From Amaurobius ferox (taxonomy: Eukaryota > Arthropoda > Arachnida > Araneae > Amaurobiidae), in assembly GCA_951213105.1 (NCBI GenBank), contig OX578140.1, forward strand, positions 120,697,653 through 120,761,652: 64,000 nucleotides of DNA. Reading direction: 5' to 3'. A model generated the notes under the pieces. That model searched no databases. It was not told the origin of the DNA and worked only from the letters and a program-made list of their open reading frames with translations. Positions 1 through 13,224 of this stretch are shown here, piece after piece (position 1 is the stretch's first letter; the number at the start of each line of letters is the position of its first letter). The translations under genes and the position numbers were made by a program.

Positions 1-3000
1 ACAATTGTTCTGAGTCAATATGGATTATTATCAAAACAATTTGGGTTTTTCTGTTAGAAAATACATTGAATAAAAAAATCATAGACAAAATTGGAAGCGG
101 GCAGCTCAAGTGAACTAAATACTAGAAAAACAAGTATTTATTTCTTTTCTGTTTTTACAATAAACTATGTTTTCTATTTTCGACTCTGAGCTACTACTCT
201 TTAGAATATTTTCATCTTTGGAATAAAGATTGGCATCAAATTTAACCTTAAATCTTTGTGTAGATTTAAATCTTTGAGTGTAGATTTTGTAAAAAGTATG
301 TTTTATTAAGTTAAAGTTAGCTAATTTTAAAAACACTGGTTGGTAGAAGAACTTTTTTCCTGCTCCTTGCTAAAATTTATGATGATTCTGATAGATTTTA
401 CATTATTGAATCTGAATATGTCCATCAAATAGCTGTTTTAATAACCGTCGTTAAGGCAAAAATGATTACATAAAAAAACTACTATTTTAATAGAAACTGC
501 ATAAAGCCGAATTTCTTTTGGTGATTAATATAATTTCTAATTTATTTTTCAAAGGATGCACAGGCTTTTTATTTATTTTATGTTACAGGAGTAGTATAAG
601 AATCAAATGATGATAAAAACATTTTATTTTTTATTGGTGATTGTGAATATATGCACAATTGAAATTTATTAAAATTATTTCGAATATGGTATTGATACAA
701 ATTCTTATTACTTCCTTGATGCCTGGCTTTCTATAAAAGAAGTAATAAGAATTTGTATTTGCAAATCCAGCAGTTATAATCATTATGATACTCATGTCGA
801 CAAGTATCATTTGTAGTTGTTAATTTTTACAAACATTAATTTAAATTATGAAGGCAATTTTTATCATTCCAAAGTGAGTCACTTTTATCTCATAAAGTAT
901 CAAATGATTGATTTTAGGTGCATGACAGTAAAACATCAAATAGGAGACTGCACAAGTATATTATGAACCTATTAAACACGAAGCGCTAAAAGCATGCCCT
1001 CAATAGTTAAAAGTAGAAGTTAATCATTGTATACCATATTTCTAAACCAAACATGACATAAATAGAAAACATCTTAAAAAAGTTTGTGAAGATAATATTT
1101 CACAGCAGTTTATTTAAGTAAATTATAGTAAAAAATAATATTTTGAAACAGAAAAACATATTGGGTCATAAATCTCTCGTAATTATTTTTTTCACTGAAT
1201 CGGCACCAAAACAGCTTTTGCAGAGTTTGCGCACTATTATTTCCATCTGATCAAAACAGTTTGATATTAAGAAAAAACATTGACACAAATTAGAACTTTC
1301 TTTTTACTAGATCTTGCTGAAAATAGATAGGCTTAGTGCTATTAAGGATTAAAATAAACATGCAGAATTTAATTTAATTAGCTTGATTATTTACAGAGAT
1401 ATCGTGTCCCCTGTAGAAAAGTAAAATTTCTTATATCTCAAGCTCATAATAAATACTACACAATAGTGTCTATTAATTTTTGTTTAAAATAATTTTCAAA
1501 TTCAGTCAGTAGTGAATACAATGAATTGTTTTAATTATTCTTTCCATTTCAGAATAAAAAAAAATGTACAATATCTCAAGAACGCACTTGATCATTCTGT
1601 AAGTATGTCAATCGCTTTTGAATGAAAAATTACATACAAAATCTTTATTTTTTCAACGAATTTTAACATCGTTCTGTTTTTGCAATTTTCATTCGATTTT
1701 AGAAAAAAAAATGTTCGATATATTAAAGGTGCTCCTATCGTTTGAGCTAATTGTTAATCAATTGGCTTTTGGCATTTATTAATCGGAAAACTCAGTCAAA
1801 ATTTGATGTGATTTGCTCAAACCAATTGACTTGAGAAATATGGCGCTTCATGTGAGGAAAAAATATAAAATTTCTAATATCTATCTCAACAAGGGCTCGT
1901 GATAACTTCTAAATAATAGAATTTTCTTTCGAGTTAAAACTATTTACAAAGTATTCACGCATGTAATAATAGTGATTTTATTTAATTTTTGATGAATTTT
2001 TTGTTTTAGATCAAACACAAGAAATATCTCCAGAACGGAGCATGTTTAAAGGATGGCACTCTTTTTTTTTTAAATTACATATTAAATAGATATTCTAGCA
2101 TTATTTTAATACCTGATAACTTTTTAATAATGTTTTATGTTTTTCCAAATCAATTTTAGAAAATTGATATCCTTCCTTTAGTCAAATCACCGTAAAATCA
2201 CTCAGCTCGCTAATGTCCTTCGATTCAAATAATCATACCAGATTTCATTTTATTTATCCGAGACATATCGTGCTTATAAACATTGTGAGGTCTATATAAC
2301 CTTTGGCTATTATTTCCCACAGTTATGTCATAATTTAAGTTTGACTCTATGTTAACAACTTCTGACTGGTTTGGTTATGTAGATCAATCGACGAGCCAAG
2401 TTCTGCGGTCTTGCATGGCGGCAGGATAAGTTTCGGATCGTGGGTGAGAATGTTAATTGAGTCTAGTAAGAGTCTAGCTGAAGTTGAGTCTGAGTAGAAT
2501 TCTGGTGAAAGGCTGGTGAAAGTTATAAAGAATTTGGAAGTGCTAGGACTCGAGTCGATGTGTAAGTGAAAAGTGCAAGTCCATTGAGCAGGTAGTAGTA
2601 TTAATACACTTATGATCGAGAGGATCTAGTAATCACTAATGGGTCAAGACAAGATTTAGATGGCCTTGGTAGAAGTTGGGTAAGCATCGACGATTTATAA
2701 CTATTGCAATGATTTGGTAAAAATAGTATATCACCAGGGTCGGTCAAAGTTCATTAATGATATGTTTTTGTTCAATAACGGGAATGTGCATTACTGGCTG
2801 TTTTTTGTATCTGTATCAATTTATTTACGCAGTCAGTTGCTATATTTTGAGTGAATGCACAATGAGTTAACTTCCTACATCAGTGTGATATTGCCCCTGG
2901 TCGTAAGGCCCTTTTTATATCAATTAATACCAAAGTTTAGAATTATGTCACTTTAACTGGACATAACTGAGAGTTACGCAACCTAATAAGAACTTTAACC

Positions 3001-3660
3001 GGAACCCGATCAAGGCTCAGAACTCTACAACATGCACACAACCACTGACGAAATGGCTGATTTATAGGGGTGCTCTAAACGTGTAGATACAATGAAATGC
3101 GGGAATTTTTTTTTATCCTATAACAATATTTTTTCTTTGCATATATTATGTATTGTAGGGAAATAAAAAACTGTAAATTGTTGCAACGATAGCGTTCCTT
3201 TGAAACCACTCATCCATATTATAATGACATAATAATAGACGAGGTTTGATCAATGAATTTTGTGCGACTTTCCATATGAAATAAACTAACTTTAAGTGGT
3301 TTAAAAACGATCCATTGCGTGCGAAGAAACATTTTATATAAGTCAAGCAGATCTCAATTATTAGCCTGCACATTACGTGATATTTTGAGGACGTGCTATA
3401 TTTGAAGGCGCTCTTTAACACAAACGGATAAACTGCATAGCGATCCAATTAAATCTTGATTGGTGAAAACTGGACACGCAAATCGGATGAAAATAAGATA
3501 CGTTTGTTGAGCTGCAGTTACGGTCACTAGGCTAGCTTAGAAGTAAAAGTCTGACATGGGCAGTATATGACTTTCTCTACAGTGTCAAATTTATTTATTT
3601 TTATAAAAAATGAAAATAGGAAAATTGAGTTTAATTGTACAAAATGAGGAATACTTATTA
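1..3660. other. AT-rich intergenic DNA, no gene seen
   Basis: No convincing reading frame, RNA gene or intact transposon. Around 3000-3090 a stretch resembles 17310-17400 (both include AATGGCTGATT), so old dispersed repeat sequence is present. At about 3548-3585 there is a weak copy of the motif that begins the R1 repeat family (CTGAYRTGGGCAG followed by ATGACTTTC). The 2380-2700 part is less AT-rich but I recognise nothing in it. Confidence 0.5.
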
Positions 3661-3664
3661 GATA

Positions 3665-4368
3665 TTATATCCAATTTGCAATTTTAATACGTCTTACTAC
3701 TTTTCCTATACTATATATACATAATACAATGTGTAGGGGAGTATTGTGACGGGGTCGAAAATTCGAATTCGAGTTTTCGACGGAAAAGCACATTTCAAGC
3801 ATCTCGAATCGAACGTTTTGAAGTGATGTCTGTGTTTGTGTGCGTGTGTGTATGTGTGTGTGTATGTGTATGCTAGTGTATATGTCCGTGAGTCTGTTAA
3901 TGCGATATCTCACAAACAAGCAGAGTATATCGAACGAAATACGATTATTAGAATCGACAAATACAGGAACCATACTGCTTTTAAAACGTAATCTAATGTT
4001 CGAAAGACCCCCAAAATTTTGAATGAAATTTTGAAAAAATCCTAATCTTCAATAATGTTACCTAAATGATCATTTCTTATGTAATTGTTCATCAGAAAAC
4101 GAATAACATGAATAAACTTTAGAACGCTAGTATATGAGCTTTTCTCGAGATATTGCACGCTTTTCAAATACATTTATAAAAACTGCTATATAAAATTAAA
4201 ACATGCATTAACTATTGTAAATTATGTTCGCTTTCTATATGCAATAATATGCAACAAATGTGTTAATATCATTCTCATGCATCTAGTTCGTTCTATTCAC
4301 GAGTGAATATACTTTGTGTAATAGTTTTGTATTTTGATGCTCAACAATTTGTCAATATTCATTTGTTG
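3665..4368 (-). repeat. R1 dispersed repeat, hairpin-end half (interrupted copy)
   Basis: Minus-strand copy of the roughly 0.95-kb R1 family. It shows the block TCGAAAATTCGAATTCGAG, the CA/TG-rich block at 3835-3890 and the ATATCTC/CGAGATAT block shared with copies at 10.1, 22.6, 27.8 and 55.8 kb. The copy stops at about 4368, where an R5 element begins, and its other half resumes after 5667, so R5 landed inside R1. The short ORFs here come from repeat sequence and are not genes. Confidence 0.7.
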
Positions 4369-5667
4369 ACACTTTACAACATAGTTGAAAAGTGTTTATG
4401 ACTTTGTTCATTCTGTCTGTCCGTTAGCACGATAACTGCCGTAAAAATGACTTTATCAAAATGACATTTTAGTATGTTGTTGAAACGGTCTGTAGGACAT
4501 ATATAAATGTAAATGAATAATATAACCCAATTAGTTTTGGATTGAACCCGAGTTGAAAAAACAAAGTACATTGAACCCTATGGGACCTAATTTTTCAAAC
4601 ATTTTTTAAACGGATTTAAAATTCACAAATTGCCTCGAAAGTTTTATGAAATATTCAAATTATCCCATAAAATATACATATAAAAATTTCAGCAAAATAT
4701 ATTCAGTAGTTTTTTAAATAAAAATAAAAATAATAATTACACCCTTTATATGGAGAGATCACGTGACCATTATATGAAGATATCACGTGACCCACTTCAA
4801 AATGAAATATGGCATCCATCTTGTCTCAAAATCATGATTTTTAAAGTTCTTCCTTCTTAATTTATATATAGTGTTGTATCCGTCCTAAAACCGCTTTAAT
4901 TTTGCTTAAATTCTGTGCATCTACATATTGAAACAACACAATTACAATATAGTTGAGTTTAAACGATCATCCAAATTTGATTATTTCTAAAATGAAGCCT
5001 ACTTTTTACTTATGGAAAATGTAAACAGCAAGATATATAGAATGAGTTGTATAAGAATTACTGCATTTCTTTAACGCAAAATTATTTAGCTCATGGAGTC
5101 TGCAATATAGCTGATATGAATGAAATATTCACTGATTTTACAGAGAGGACAATTTTTTCGATGACGTTTTAAGCATAGAGTTTAATTACTTATACCTCCA
5201 TGGTCTTAAGTTTTTAAATAAAATAAATTATTATAGTATTGTGATGAATGAAATGAATGGAAAAATGTTTATGAATGAAATGCTGCTTTTATAGAGAGAG
5301 CCAGGCGTGTTATACTTCGATGACGTTATTTGAATAAATTTCATTTGTTTTCGATGAAGTTTTCAAATATAATAAATTATTGTAGCATTTTGCTAATTTT
5401 AAAAATATTACCCAGGAATGTATCGCATTTTAGAGATATTTAAACCAGGCATTTTATATTTCAATGCCGTTATTTGAATGAAGTTCATTTTTTTCGATGA
5501 AGTTTTAAGTTTTCAAATATAATAAATTAATGTAGTATTGTGATAATTTTAAAAATATTACCGAGGAATGTATCGCATTTTTGAGATGGTTAAATAAAAT
5601 TGCAAAGAAGTTGGAAAGTGTTTCATAATCAATGCTTCATGCATGATTGGTCTTTCTTGTTTATATA
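4369..5667 (-). repeat. R5 dispersed repeat, ~1.3 kb
   Basis: This is nearly the same sequence, inverted, as 38866-40170 and 61640-62985. In forward sense it begins near GCATAAAGCATTGATTATG and ends near AACTATGTTGTAAAGTGT, with a GACAGACAGA tract before the end. It contains internal tandem units of about 170 bp (5140-5650). I see no inverted termini or coding capacity, so it is an unclassified non-autonomous element. It interrupts an R1 copy. Confidence 0.75.
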
Positions 5668-5860
5668 TAAGAAAAGCCCTTCTATCCATCTATATGTAAT
5701 GCGAAAAATTTGGCGATTCATTTGGCGAAATAATGCTAACTTGGCGAATTTTTTAATGTTACCAAATTGATGAAAATACAGTCAAAATTTCATAAATTAC
5801 GCTTTTACGAAAATGGCGCCAAATTGATGAATTGATTAAAATCGTTTAATATATGCACTC
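5668..5860 (-). repeat. R1 dispersed repeat, second half
   Basis: Continues the R1 copy broken at 4368. It has the characteristic iterated TTGGCGA/CAAATTGATGA block that other R1 copies carry at 10260-10340, 23300-23440 and 28260-28380. Confidence 0.6.
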
Positions 5861-8800
5861 TATTGCTTATGGAGGATGCTATATTGATAATTGTCAAGTT
5901 AGATGTGCGCGAAATATAGGTTGATAGGGTCATGGGCGTATGCAGGATTTTTTCCAGGTGATAAAATTGATTGCATTCAAAATTTAAAAATTACTATCAA
6001 TCTTGAAATATGTATTGTTACAAAGTATATTTGAATAGATGATATGAGCATTACATTTTAAAAATAAGTGTGTATAGCACTTTTAAAATATAGTATGCAC
6101 CATTTTTTAAAATTGGTGCATACCAAAAAAAGACCCCCCCCCCCTTCATAACAGAATTCTAACATTCCTGGAGACAGAGCAACTAAACTAGCAAATTGGA
6201 CATTGATATGCATACCAAATGCAATAATCTTAAGTTTTCCATTTAGGTATAAGTTTAAATTGTTTTTATGAATAAACACGTGGGAGGAAACACACAGTTG
6301 TGGTTGAATGTTCTTCTAAAAAGCACGTTTCTTATTTTCTCTCTCTCATATTGGCTTTTAATTAAATTAACAATTTTTAGGGAGTGTTTTGGCATCCTGA
6401 TGCCCATGGATAGGGTGCATTGAAATAGTTTTACATGTTGTGATCCAGAACAGATGCCAAATGTTCGATTCAATGTTAAAAACATTTGTGCCGTTGATCT
6501 TGTAATATTTGTTTATCTGTGAAAGGAGTAAATTCATTGCATTATGTAGACGCATTGCATTATGTTGCATTATGTAGTCATGTGTTGTCCACATCAGTTT
6601 ATTTTCATTAGATCAAAAACAACGTATTTTGAAAAGTCGGCAGTTCTTCCAAATTCCAAAAGATTTAAATATCTAAGAAATTGGTTCATCCAAGAGTAAT
6701 GGGGTGGATCTTATTTGTCTTGTCCAAGAGTAATGGCGTTTATCTTAATCGTTTTGTCGTTAAAAATTACGTATAAAAACAGGCATATTTATCTTTTTAT
6801 TTTAGATTTTGATGATTTTTGCTTGACATTTCGAAAAAATAAAATAAAAAATGAAAGTGTTTGCGAAAAGGACAACATGCAGTTTGCATTTTAAAACTTA
6901 GGATGCGGATTTATCGCCTTGGAGATCTTAATAGGATTTTAGTAATTGGAAATATTATGTATTATTTATTTTACAGGGTAAATGATAATGGCGATCTTTT
7001 CAGTGACTGAAGTCAGCCCTAAATGATTGTTTAGTCTAGCAATCGGTTTAAATTTTTAATTATTTTCAAATTAAATTTTCAAATTAAATTTTTAATTATT
7101 TTCAAACGCAGTTAGGCTGACATTTGCCTGTGCCATTAGGCAGAAGTAGATTTTATGTATTCCATAAAGCTTTTAAAGTAAAAAAAAAGTATATTGAGCA
7201 CAGAAGATGGGCCCTCAGAGCTTTGCGGATTCCCAGAACTTGCCTACTTTGTCTATGGTCAAAAACGGCTCAGGCTCAGGGTCAACAATCGAAAATGCAT
7301 CAGGTTTCGGCTCGTATTGCGTCTTGCAGGGGTGGAATCACCATGCCGGAAACTCCACGATGCGGGAAGGGCGTTTGAGATGTCCAACAGAAATTTGTGG
7401 AATTAATATTTAGGACATTACAAGTGATAACGGACCCTAAGTCGAAATCTTGTAAGGATCCCCCTCCCCCCCCCTAGACTTTTTCATTTCGCCACTGGAG
7501 CCGTGCGGGATAAAAATTTGAAATTTTGGACACATCGCTAGTACACGTAAACATGTTTCCCAGGAAGTTATTTTGGAAATGTGAAAGTAAATCTATAAGA
7601 AACTTTTGCGAATATGCTCAAAAGAGGATTTTACTAAAATATAACAAGAAATAAGTGTCAATGTAACGAATGGAAAACATTTAACATACCTCTTACATAA
7701 TACTTTTACAATGCCAGATTTGGGCCCGCTATTTTATCCAAGCTAAACGTGCGGTTGTGCGGAAGGGTCAGGTCCGAGTCCGATCGAATCCTTTCAACAT
7801 CACTGCTGACGAGGAATTTTTGGTGGTCGGCCGAGGTCTGATGTAGCCACATATATGTTGGGCATTGGGAAGAGAAACTATTTTCATTTGTCTACCGAAA
7901 CGTCACGTGTTTCCGATCCGTCGAACTATTTTGAAATGTCGTTATCGTAGCTTCCGCTCTGACTGCGAATAATACTTTCTGACATTCTTGGGCAAAAAAT
8001 ATCAAGCTGGAACATGGCCATATTTAAGGCACGGATATGGATGACCTGAAATGCTTTTAAATGTTCTTAAATATTAAAGTAAATATTCTTAATGAGTAAA
8101 TTGCTGTTAAAAAATTCGAAAGGAACCGTAAAACCCCGCATGCAAAACTAGCCTAAAACAGTTCAATATTAATTTTTGATAATTATTGAATTTTGATAAT
8201 TACGTGATATTTGAATTAATATGAAATATTTTCATAACATAAGTATGAAATATCATCATTAAGTCCACACTTTACTTAATACAATTAGTATTAGAAAAAC
8301 CCAAATTGTATGTTTTATAAACTTTAATTCATAAGCAATTCTTTAAAATATTTTATTAAAAATTACTAGAAATTTCTTTTATAAAATGGGTAACATGTTA
8401 CCCAAGCTGATCAATTGAATGTTGCCTTTGATCTTATTAAAACGTTAATAAAGTGTTAGTAAGTGTGTTATACGCATTTCTAGTAATTTAAAGGTGCGAA
8501 TTCGCGCGGTGTTGATAGTCGTAGTTTGTTTGAATAAAAGTTTAGATACTGAGATGTGAATAAAAATTTAGCAAATCTGTATGCATTCTGCCAGGAGTTA
8601 GATGCAATGTGTCTGTGGTTGGTCTTGTCTAAATTCAATAATCGATTAAAACATTCGACTATCTGTTCGATTCATAATTTATTAAATTTTTTAATTATTT
8701 TAATGGTTTAATAATAATAATTATTATCTATATTAAATAAGCATTTGATATATTTTGAATGCAGTTTATCTGGTATTTTTCCCTACTTATATTTTAGAAT

Positions 8801-10094
8801 GGATTTTCTTTTTACAATTTTTAAGATTGGCAACATGAACTTTATATTAGATTGCATTACTCTTTATAATTGGCAACACCTTCTTTATACGTCATGTTTT
8901 GTTGGTATTTGTAGTATGACCATCTACACAAGTATAAATCAATTTTTTTTAGGTTTTTATTTTTCTTAAACTATTTTAATTTATAGTACATTGGGGTGAT
9001 ATAATGGCCTTTTATTCACAGAAACAAGGCCATTAACTGAAATATATACTATTTGAAGGGGATGTTTTGTAGTCTCCCCCTGATGATTTTACAATTACAC
9101 TACCTTTAATCCTTTGTTAGTCACTCCATTTTTACAATTCGTTTAAAATTATAAGGGTTGCTTCCGGTTTTTCATATTGATGACAAGCATGCTCTTGAGA
9201 CTTATCTGGTAATAAAATGAATTCTTTCGTTTATTTTGGATGCTTTATTACATCTCTTCAAATATTCTAGTTTGAATCATATATTTTATGTATTAATTTT
9301 ATCTTATTTATATGCTGCAAATAGCACAATAAGTAGATGTAATATTAAATGTACAGTCTTTTAATATACTTATGATTTGTTAAATTTACTAGTTATACAT
9401 GCTTGGTATATTATATTTAAACTCTGTGTGTGTTACGATTTTGCACTGCCCCCCTAAAACACATTGAGTCTAGCACAAGAATTTCTGAAGAGGAGATAAA
9501 CCAACTGTTAGTACTTTTAGAATAAACTAACTGGCAGAATAAAGTACAATATTTAAATTTCACAATCTTTCAATGTGTTTGAAATTGAAAACATAAGTAT
9601 ATTTCTTTATTATTAGCAATGTGTTAAAACACATGATTTTGATAAAAATTGACAGAGATATAATTTTTTATGAATTCGATAATATTTTTCGATTTCTATT
9701 CGCTTACGCTTTTATTCAATTTCCAAACTTCGGGAACTTTAGCCATTCTTTCATTCTCAGAATATCTATACAGACCGGAAAATGCTTACTTAAAATTCTT
9801 TAAAGTATACACACATTTTGGAGAATTTTTAAAACACTTTTCACCATGAATAACTCGAGAACAAACGTATAATAACAAGGCACAGCCAAGATCTCCAATA
9901 TAGACGTTGTTTCTTAATGTAGAGACGGTGTAATTCCTTAGGCTATGAGAGGGATGTGACGCTTAATCCATCCCTTTTCTGTCTACTTCACTGATTTTAA
10001 TACTCTTTACATATTCTATAGTGTAGTTCAAACTATCATTTTTAAGTTTAGATTATGCCGCTATAACTAACCAGGAAGGGATCACTGTTCACTT
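5861..10094. other. Intergenic DNA, no gene supported
   Basis: No reading frame here has a recognisable domain or splice context. 7121-7500 and 7700-8000 are clearly less AT-rich than the surroundings and contain overlapping short ORFs in several frames at 7124-7413, which argues for composition rather than coding. 6770-6850 resembles repeat sequence near 33100 (ATTTTGATGATTTTTGC). The C run at 6125-6140 and the AT-rich remainder are unremarkable. Confidence 0.45.
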
Positions 10095-10822
10095 AAAAAA
10101 AAATCTGATGTGAGCAACACATGACTTTCCTTATATAATGCAATGAATTTACTACTTTTACAGTAAAAAAATAGATTTTTCTTATAGTAGATTCTTATAT
10201 TCTTTCCAAGATATTGAATTTTCGACAATTACTCGTCATTTTCAATGATTTTGCGTCATTTTTATCCATTTGGCAAGATTTTCGTTAATTTGGCAACATT
10301 AAAAAAAGTCGCCAAGTTGGCGACATTCCGCCAAATTCGTCGCTAAAATCTCGCCAAGCGTTATGGACGGAGAAATAAGTTATTCTTATAACAGATAAAT
10401 GACTATTGGCGTTCAAATACAAAAGTATTACTCAAAGTATCTTTTCTTATGAATGGAACGAGCTAGATCCACGAGAATGATGTCACCCAATTTTTCGCAT
10501 GATATTACATATGAAAAGTGAACATGTTTCTTAACAGTTAATATTTTGTTTTTAATTTATGGGATTTTTTGATAAATTTGTTTGAAAAATGTGCAATATC
10601 TCGAGAACGGTTCGTGCTAGCGTTCTAAAGTTCATGTCAATCGTTTTCTAATGAAAAATTACATAAGAAATGTCTATTTGCGTAACTTTATTAAAGGTTT
10701 CGATTTTTTGATGATTTTTTCAAAATTTCACTCGAAAATTTAGGGGGGTTCTGGACATTCGATTACGTTTAAAAACAATAGGCTTCCAGTGTTCGTGCAT
10801 TGCGATTTTTGTACCAAATTCA
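10095..10822 (+). repeat. R1 dispersed repeat, 3'-truncated
   Basis: Begins with AATCTGATGTGAGCAACACA then ATGACTTTCCTTATATAATG, as in the copy at 55835. It runs through the TTGGCGACATT iterations and the CGAGAACGGTTC and CGATTACGTTTAAAAACAAT blocks, then stops abruptly at SINE sequence at about 10823. Confidence 0.75.
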
Positions 10823-10911
10823 CACCTTCTGGTAGCTTTCCCGGCCGTCCAAATAGTTGCTCAAGTCCTCAGGATGAGTCGGACGGTCTGGGTCTTCAAC
10901 ACCTTCTGGTA
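10823..10911 (+). repeat. SINE-A 3' fragment
   Basis: This is the tail region of the 278-bp SINE described at 10912 (CCCGGCCGTCCAAA, then GTCGGACGGTCTGGGTCTTC). It ends in the 11-bp sequence ACCTTCTGGTA, which is duplicated after the next SINE, so the full copy inserted into this older one. The old copy resumes at 11201-11225. Confidence 0.7.
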
Positions 10912-11189
10912 GGTGGGCGCGGTAGTCCACTGGTTAGCGCGCGGTAGGCCCGGGTTCGATTCCTTCAGCTGACAAAACTACCGCTGTGTTCACGCGGAAT
11001 ACGAACGATCACGTTAAACACGTGGGTCCGTAAGTCCTTCTGAGATGTTGGTGGTAGGGGAAGGAGGGTACGACCCCTGTGGATGCCCCCCACTGGGTAC
11101 CGGTCTAATTGAGTGGCTCTTCCCGGCCGTCCCAAACAGTTGCCTTACACATTTCTGGTAGGTCGGACGGCCTGGGTCTCAACAATAAT
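10912..11189 (+). repeat. SINE-A, tRNA-derived SINE, full copy
   Basis: A 278-bp copy with pol III A-box-like (TGGTTAGCGC) and B-box (GGTTCGATTCC) motifs in its first 70 bases. A GC-rich body follows, then a tail with GGTCGGACGGCCTGGGTCTC and an AACAATAATA end. It is flanked by a perfect 11-bp TSD (ACCTTCTGGTA at 10901-10911 and 11190-11200). Nearly equal in length to the copy at 12299. Confidence 0.9.
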
Positions 11190-12221
11190 ACCTTCTGGTA
11201 AGTCGGACGGTTTGGGTCGTACAAACAACAAACAAGCAGCAACTTGAATTTTTGTTATAGGATATGTAGCTTGATATTATTTCTGACACATAGTGTCTTG
11301 CAGTGCTGTATCACTGTCGTGATACTTAATTTTGAAATATGCATATAACTGACAGAATTTACGAAAAAGTAGCCCTTCCTAATGACCAGGAAAGCTTTTG
11401 CTGCAGAGTCAAGTAATTAATTTATGGGACATAGATAATTCACAAAAGTTCACCGAAGATCCAATGAATAATCTCGAGTAAGGAGAGATCGTAATAGTTT
11501 TCAAGGGAGAATGATTCTTATCACGCATGTCTGTCCAAAATGTTTTAAAAAGTCATTAGAAAATTTAACGTTAATATTACATTAGGTGGTTTAAGCGGAG
11601 TTCAAGAAAGTTAGTGTATTAGATCACTGGTTATAGGAAACTTATATATGATTAAAGATCTCAAACTTTGGATGAGTGCTAAAATAAGAGTGTGATGTGT
11701 CCAACATATGACTTTCGCTACACTATAATTTAATTGAGTTATTCTTGTTGGAAGTGAAAAATTAAGGAAAGCCCAGTTGTTTTCTTTCAGGAAACATAAA
11801 GATTTCTGATATATAAAATATCCTAACAGGAGATTTCCTAGCATCACAAGCACATACATTCTTTCTATAACAGAATTTCTGCTGGTTGCAAGATACATCT
11901 GCGGGTCATTCTCTGACCTTCAAACTGTAGGAGACAAGTTTGGTTTGAATCCCGGACAGGACTGGAGAACCCTCATGTGCATAAACATACTCTTATGGGT
12001 TCGGATTCAGTTTTGAACTGTACATTGTAAAAACAAGTATTCAACTCTTCTGTAGCAAAAAGAAACATAGCTGCTCAGTAGAAGCAGGCTTTTTTTTGCT
12101 AGATAAGGAATTTAAAAATAATTTTTCTCCTTTGATGATTAGAGCGATCAGATTGAATTGGTTTTGATTATTTTGCCGCTATGCTATTCTTTTTATATAC
12201 ACGAGAGCATAACAATACGGG
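11190..12221. other. Intergenic DNA
   Basis: Starts with the remaining few bases of an old SINE-A tail (to about 11225). At 11690-11725 there is another R1-type start motif (GTGATGTGTCCAACA with ATGACTTTC). 11935-11965 has a lone B-box-like GGTTTGAATCCCGG. Nothing else recognised. Confidence 0.45.
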
Positions 12222-12298
12222 AGCCCCGGCCGTCCAAACGGTTGCTCATGTCCTCGGACGAGTCGGACGGTCTACGTCTTCAACAATACGAGAGCTAC
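12222..12298 (+). repeat. SINE-A 3' fragment
   Basis: CCCGGCCGTCCAAACGG followed by AGTCGGACGGTCTACGTC, i.e. the SINE-A tail without its tRNA head. It runs into CAACAATACGAGAGCTAC, the sequence later duplicated by the full-length insertion next to it. Confidence 0.7.
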
Positions 12299-12577
12299 GA
12301 TGCGGTAGCCCAGTGATTAGCGCTCGGGAATTGCACTCGGTAGGCCCGGGTTCGATTCCCTCCACTGCCCAAACTGCATCCGTGTTCACGCGGAGTACGA
12401 TCACGTTAAACATGTGGGTCCGTATGTCCTTCCGAGAGGTTGGTAGTAGGGAAAGGAGGGTACGATTCCTGTGGATGCCTCCCCCACTGGGTTCTAAATT
12501 GGGTGGTACTTCCCGGCCGTCCAAACAGTTACTTTACACCTTTCTGGTAGGTCGGATGGTCTGGTTCTCAAGATCAA
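12299..12577 (+). repeat. SINE-A, tRNA-derived SINE, full copy
   Basis: A 279-bp copy with A-box-like and B-box (GGTTCGATTCC) motifs in the first 60 bases and the same body and tail as the 10912 copy. A perfect 18-bp TSD (CAACAATACGAGAGCTAC, 12281-12298 and 12578-12595) fixes the ends exactly. The 145-codon ORF overlapping it is a shadow of the GC-rich SINE. Confidence 0.92.
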
Positions 12578-12935
12578 CAACAATACGAGAGCTACTTCAA
12601 CCGGGATCTGCCATTTAAAGTGGTTTTGGCACAACACGAGAACTGTTTTAACCGGGATTTGCAATTTAAAGGGGTTATGGCACAACACGAGAACTGCGTT
12701 AACCGGGATCAGCAATTTAAAGGGGTTTCTTTACAACAGAGCTAATTTAACCGGAGTTTGCAATTTAAAAGGGTTATGACGTAATACGAGAACTGCTTTA
12801 ACCGGGATCTGCAATTTAAAGGGGTTATGACACAACACGAGAACTGCTTTTACCGAGAACAGCAATTTAAAGGGCTTTCATCACAACCCGAGAGCTAACT
12901 TAACCAGGAACTGCAATTTAAATTGGTTTCGGCAG
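12578..12935 (+). repeat. ~51-bp minisatellite, about 7 units
   Basis: Head-to-tail units of the form CACGAGAACTGCTTTAACC then GGGATCTGCAATTTAAAGG, 49-52 bp each, diverging by a few bases. The array follows the SINE tail sequence directly, so it may have grown out of DNA flanking or belonging to an older SINE copy. Confidence 0.85.
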
Positions 12936-13224
12936 CACTGCGAATATGTATTTATACACCTTGCTCTTCGTGTTCTGAATTTAAACTCAGCTCCTATAGA
13001 TTTGAAGGTCAGGGAGTGAACCATTTTGCCACATATTGACCTTGAAACTCGTAAAATATCCTCATGAACATAATTTTTCTATTTTAGACGCTAGGAATTG
13101 GCTTATTAAGAGCTTTATTGGATCGGAAAACTTTGTGTTTACTAAAAGAAATGACTTTTTCTTGTTTGTCAGTACTATTCAAATCTTTGAGGACTCGATT
13201 AATTAGATTGTATTAACACAGTTG

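Noticed and set aside
7124..7413. Three overlapping ORFs of 68-84 codons
   Set aside because: All frames of a less AT-rich patch are open at once and none has a domain or splice context.
12181..12715. 145-codon ORF and two minus-strand ORFs
   Set aside because: They cover SINE-A and the 51-bp minisatellite and are explained by repeat sequence.
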